From NCBI GenBank assembly GCA_900766775.1, contig CAAFXN010000249.1, forward strand, positions 1 through 22,834: DNA of 22,834 nt, in the 5' to 3' direction. Origin of the DNA: Bacteroidales bacterium. GTDB lineage: Bacteria > Bacteroidota > Bacteroidia > Bacteroidales > Paludibacteraceae. Under the pieces are notes generated by a model. That model worked only from the letters and a program-made list of their open reading frames with translations, did not search any database and was not told where the DNA came from. Below are positions 20,279-22,834 of this stretch, in pieces; positions within the stretch are counted from its first letter, which is position 1; the number at the start of each line of letters is the position of its first letter. Both the position numbers and the translations under genes were made by a program.

Positions 20279-20854
20279 ATGAAGATAGCGGTTTATTGTA
20301 GTGCGAAAGACAGTGTTCACGAGCGGTATAAGCGGATGGCTATGCGGCTGGGGACGTGGATAGGCGAGCATGGGCATACGCTGGTGTACGGCGGAGCCAC
20401 GGGAGGACTGATGACGAGCGTGAGCAATGCGGCGAAGGCGGCAGGAGCGACTGTGGTGGGCGTGGTGCCCCCGCGGATAATCGCTGCCCGACGGCTGGCA
20501 GACAACTGCGACGAGTTGGTGAATGCCGACAGCATGGCAGACCGCAAGGCGAAGATGCGCGAGATAGCCGACTGCTTCATCTGCCTGCCCGGCAGTTACG
20601 GCACGCTGGACGAGATGATGGATGTGGTGGCGAGCGGCACCGTGGGAGAGCACCGCAAACCGCTGTTCGTCTATGATTATCAGGGCTTCTACGCTGACCT
20701 CAAACGCCAGATTCATCGCATGAAAGCCGAGGCGTTCATCCCCGCCGAGGAGAGTTACAGCCCCGTGTTCGTGGAGCATTTCCATGAACTGACGGAGGTG
20801 CTGGACAAGCATCAAGAGGCGCTGGACTGGAAGGCAAAGTGCAGTAGGAAATAA
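20279..20854 (+). CDS. LOG-family (TIGR00730-type) Rossmann protein
   Basis: The 191-residue product belongs to the LOG family of cytokinin-riboside phosphoribohydrolase-like proteins, often annotated as lysine decarboxylase. Family features are a KIAVYCSAKDSV start, LVYGGATGGLMTSVSNAA and VVGVVPP. Then come MADRKAKMREIADCFICLPG and SYGTLDEMMDVVASG. The canonical PGGxGTxxE is PGSYGTLDE here: the second Gly is Ser but the catalytic-type Glu remains. The start at 20279 is chosen because the longer frame from 20162 runs through the palindrome after gyrB. The physiological substrate in Bacteroidota is unknown, probably a nucleoside 5'-monophosphate. No clear promoter is visible. Confidence 0.92.
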   Translation: MKIAVYCSAKDSVHERYKRMAMRLGTWIGEHGHTLVYGGATGGLMTSVSNAAKAAGATVVGVVPPRIIAARRLADNCDELVNADSMADRKAKMREIADCFICLPGSYGTLDEMMDVVASGTVGEHRKPLFVYDYQGFYADLKRQIHRMKAEAFIPAEESYSPVFVEHFHELTEVLDKHQEALDWKAKCSRK

Positions 20855-20884
20855 GGAGCATTATGGTATATATCGCTCTTGCGA

Positions 20885-20929
20885 AATAGTCAAATAGTAA
20901 ATAGTCAAATTGTCAAATTAGTATATGAG
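20885..20929. repeat. AT-rich 45-base element, left copy of an inverted pair
   Basis: This stretch, built of AGTCAAATAGTAAATAGTC and AAATTGTCAAATTAGTATATG, overlaps the start codon of the gene at 20925. The reverse complement of 22238-22282 matches it at about 40 of 45 positions without gaps. Confidence 0.8.
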
Positions 20930-22262
20930 TCAAGTTGTTACGCTTCGTCGAGACCTTCTTTCGACCAAGGAGATGGAGGCATGGATGGCACGCATACTGG
21001 AGGATGTGGCGCGTTATCGTCGTGTGGAACAATCCGCCGAACTGAAAGAGTTCCGCGAATTGCAGAAGGTGGTGGAGACCGCCGCTTTCCAAAAGAAGAA
21101 GCATATCCTGCTCACACGCAAGTACTGGGACACGGAGGAGTTTAAGAAACTGGCGCGTCTGCACGTGCTGCGCAACCACGTGCCTGCCGTGCACGGCTAT
21201 CTGCTCTACCATGTGAATGAGAACCTGCGCAACTACCTTGCGTTTGCAGAGAGCGAGGATTATCAGAAACTGCAAGACAAGGAGGCGGTAAAGGCATCTC
21301 CTGAGTTGCGGCGGTATAAGATGATTGACCGCTCGCTGACGTTGCGCAACTACCGCCGCTGCGAGGCGACGGATGCCGTGAAGGAGTACAAGGCGCTGGT
21401 GGAGGAGACCGCTACGGAGGATTTCCAAACGCGCCGCGCCTTCTGGTCGAACTCCAAGCGCTGGTACACCACGCCGGAGAGCCAACTGGACGCCCGCTAC
21501 ATGGAGTTGAAAGAGACGGAAGATATCCAGTTCTTCTTGGCTCAAGACTCGAAACAGATAGCCGAGTGGGAGCGCTACAAGCAGACGCTGAACGACGATT
21601 TTGCGCAGAGCAACTGGCAGAACGGCAACTGGGCATCGGGCTTCTACTACACCAACCCCAACCTGAAGACCGACCACTCGTATGTGAACGAGCAGCAGGC
21701 GAACAACCACGGCAAGAACGTGCTGGTGCAGGACAGCGTGTTGAGCGTGGAGGTGCGCAAGGAGGAGGCTACGGCGTCGGCTTGGCACCCCGTGAAAGGC
21801 TTCATTCCGCAGGCGTTCCACTACACTGGTGACGTGGTGCAGACGGGCAGGAAGTTCCAGCAGGCGGAGGGCTTGTTCATGGCGAAGGTGCGCTTCCAAG
21901 GTGGCGCGAACGGTGCGGCGTACTTGGGCACTGGCGAGCGGTTGCCGCTCATCACGCTGGCGCAATGGAACGGCAAGCAGGTGGCTGTAGGCGTGCGCAC
22001 CGCCAAGGGGACAGAGACCGCCGGCAAGCAGGTAGTGCTGCAAGGGGTGCAGGCAGGCAAGTGGCTGATATTCAGCGTGATGATTACAGCGAAGGAGATA
22101 GCGTGGTACGTGAACAACCAAGAGGTGATGCGCGTGCCCAACACGACGAAGGACGCGACTTTCTACCCCGCCGTAGCCGCCTATCTGCCCGACCAAGCCA
22201 AACCCGCCGCAGGCAAGGTGGAGGTCGATTGGGTGAAAGCATACACTTATTTGACAATTTGA
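20925..22262 (+). CDS. Protein with helical N-terminal repeats and a concanavalin-like C-terminal domain
   Basis: The 445-residue protein has no signal peptide. Residues 1 to about 215 are charged and helical, with degenerate repeats around SAELKEFRELQKVVETAAF, SPELRRYKMIDRSLTLRNY and TDAVKEYKALVEE. Residues about 215-445 look like a concanavalin/GH16-type beta-sandwich: NWQNGNWASGFYYTNPNL, GKNVLVQDSVLSVEVRKEE, FQQAEGLFMAKVRF, and a terminal VDWVKAY, the usual last strand of GH16 folds. The GH16 catalytic ExDxxE motif is not visible, so a binding rather than hydrolytic role is more likely. I do not recognise a named family. Near-identical inverted AT-rich elements overlap both its start and stop codons. 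It lies between a LOG gene and kdsA. Confidence 0.85.
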   Translation: MSQVVTLRRDLLSTKEMEAWMARILEDVARYRRVEQSAELKEFRELQKVVETAAFQKKKHILLTRKYWDTEEFKKLARLHVLRNHVPAVHGYLLYHVNENLRNYLAFAESEDYQKLQDKEAVKASPELRRYKMIDRSLTLRNYRRCEATDAVKEYKALVEETATEDFQTRRAFWSNSKRWYTTPESQLDARYMELKETEDIQFFLAQDSKQIAEWERYKQTLNDDFAQSNWQNGNWASGFYYTNPNLKTDHSYVNEQQANNHGKNVLVQDSVLSVEVRKEEATASAWHPVKGFIPQAFHYTGDVVQTGRKFQQAEGLFMAKVRFQGGANGAAYLGTGERLPLITLAQWNGKQVAVGVRTAKGTETAGKQVVLQGVQAGKWLIFSVMITAKEIAWYVNNQEVMRVPNTTKDATFYPAVAAYLPDQAKPAAGKVEVDWVKAYTYLTI

Positions 22263-22282
22263 CAATTTACTATTTGACCATT
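22238..22282. repeat. AT-rich 45-base element, right copy of an inverted pair
   Basis: It contains TTTGACAATTTGACAATTT and overlaps the 3' end of the gene at 20925-22262, including its stop codon. It is the inverted partner of 20885-20929. Confidence 0.8.
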
Positions 22283-22289
22283 GCCATGC

Positions 22290-22350
22290 GGACACGATAA
22301 TTGTCAAAGAAAAATAATTGTGAAATTGTAAATTGTAAAATTGTTATATA
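22290..22350. repeat. AATTGT-rich short-period repeats before kdsA
   Basis: AATTGT or AAATTGT occurs about five times, at irregular spacing, between 22298 and 22344. The phrase resembles the flanking elements at 20885 and 22238. I see no clear promoter for kdsA here. Confidence 0.5.
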
Positions 22351-22355
22351 AACCC

Positions 22356-22834
22356 ATGTTTCTGATAGCAGGACCTTGTGCGATAGAGAGCCGCGAGATG
22401 GTGATGGAGACCGCCGGCGTGCTGAAGGCGTTGTGCGAGAAGTTGGGCATTCGGCTGTATTTCAAGTCGTCGTTCGACAAAGCCAACCGCACCTCGTGCT
22501 CGGCTCGCGGCATCGGTATGGAGCGCGGACTGGAGATTCTGTCGGAGGTGAAGCATACCTACGGGCTACCCATCCTGACGGATGTGCACGAGAGTTGGCA
22601 GTGTGCGCCGGTGGCGGAGGTGGCGGACGTGCTGCAGATACCGGCTTTCCTCTCGCGGCAGACCGACCTGCTATTGGCAGCGTCGCGGACGGGTCGAGTG
22701 GTGAACGTGAAGAAAGGGCAGTTCATGGCGCCGTGGGATATGCGCGGCGTGGTGGAGAAGATAGGCTCTGTACCCTCCGAGAAACCGGTGCAGGAGCGGC
22801 TGTGGCTGACGGAGCGCGGGTCATCGTTCGGATA
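22356..22834 (+). CDS. kdsA: 3-deoxy-8-phosphooctulonate (KDO-8-phosphate) synthase, C-terminus cut by the window edge
   Basis: KdsA condenses phosphoenolpyruvate with arabinose 5-phosphate to make KDO-8-phosphate for lipopolysaccharide. The 159 visible residues show family motifs in order: FLIAGPCAIESREMVMETA, FKSSFDKANRTSCSARGIG, PILTDVHE, VLQIPAFLSRQTDLLLAA, NVKKGQFMAPWDM and LTERGSSFG. The asparagine in KANR marks KdsA rather than DAHP synthase. The ATG at 22356 gives a very short N-terminus before the first strand, which is normal for Bacteroidota forms. The remaining 100 or so residues are beyond the window. The segment before LTERG (SVPSEKPVQERLW) is a few residues longer than in E. 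coli. Confidence 0.96.
   Translation, partial: MFLIAGPCAIESREMVMETAGVLKALCEKLGIRLYFKSSFDKANRTSCSARGIGMERGLEILSEVKHTYGLPILTDVHESWQCAPVAEVADVLQIPAFLSRQTDLLLAASRTGRVVNVKKGQFMAPWDMRGVVEKIGSVPSEKPVQERLWLTERGSSFG

Noticed and set aside
18824..20815. Minus-strand open frame of 663 codons opposite gyrB and the LOG gene
   Set aside because: It spans two well-supported genes and the palindrome between them. Composition is that of a codon-bias shadow.
20913..22307. Minus-strand open frame of 464 codons opposite the concanavalin-like gene
   Set aside because: His-, Leu- and Val-rich shadow. The plus-strand protein has a better composition and recognisable C-terminal strand motif.
1..22834. tRNA, rRNA, tmRNA or known riboswitch genes
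   Set aside because: No cloverleaf, CCA end, rRNA signature or riboswitch core was recognised by eye; a covariance-model search would be decisive.

Overview
The window comes from a member of the Bacteroidota, most likely a Bacteroidales gut-type organism. The supporting signs are ten promoter candidates of the Bacteroidota form (TTG, a gap of 19-20 bases, then TAnnTTTG), little sign of Shine-Dalgarno sites, an archaeal/eukaryal-type ProS, DUF4294 and DUF4270 proteins, a BspA-like leucine-rich repeat protein, and a GH105-like hydrolase. No rRNA, tRNA, CRISPR array, phage or transposase gene was recognised.

Layout. 1-4759 (minus strand): a secreted protein cut by the window edge with its own promoter, then the run pdxB-proS-DUF4294. 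4760-5753: a 1 kb spacer without a convincing gene, holding an orphan promoter with a hairpin at its predicted start, an 11-base periodic array and three palindromes in a row. 5754-7100 (plus): a secreted BspA-like repeat protein. 7101-7448: palindromes and facing terminators. 7449-10878: panC (minus) divergent from a glycogen-synthase-like half protein and a DUF4270 lipoprotein (plus). 10879-11288: repeat-rich spacer. 11289-12782 (minus): GH105-like hydrolase with its own promoter. 12905-17316 (minus): six tightly packed genes, in transcription order a 5'-nucleotidase C-terminal-domain lipoprotein, an antitoxin, a YafQ-like toxin, a C69 peptidase, rpiB and a radical SAM/SPASM protein. 17346-18019: G-rich, repeat-rich spacer carrying the gyrB promoter and leader. 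18020-22834 (plus): gyrB, a LOG-family protein, a cytoplasmic protein with a concanavalin-like C-terminus, and the start of kdsA.

Most genes are housekeeping: vitamin B6 and pantothenate synthesis, prolyl-tRNA charging, pentose phosphate interconversion, DNA supercoiling and KDO synthesis. They do not form one pathway.

The most unusual content is repetitive DNA. Short palindromic or low-complexity elements appear inside conserved coding sequences without breaking the frame: a segment of about 50 residues in PdxB before the NAD-binding motif, two segments in GyrB, and the N-terminus of the DUF4270 lipoprotein. Relatives of these elements lie in spacers. This resembles, by analogy only, the Rickettsia palindromic elements that insert in frame into genes. 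In addition, many spacers hold divergent short-period tandem arrays, several with a period of 10-11 bases (one DNA helical turn), including one in the gyrB leader. All similarity statements come from reading by eye; no alignment or database search was run.
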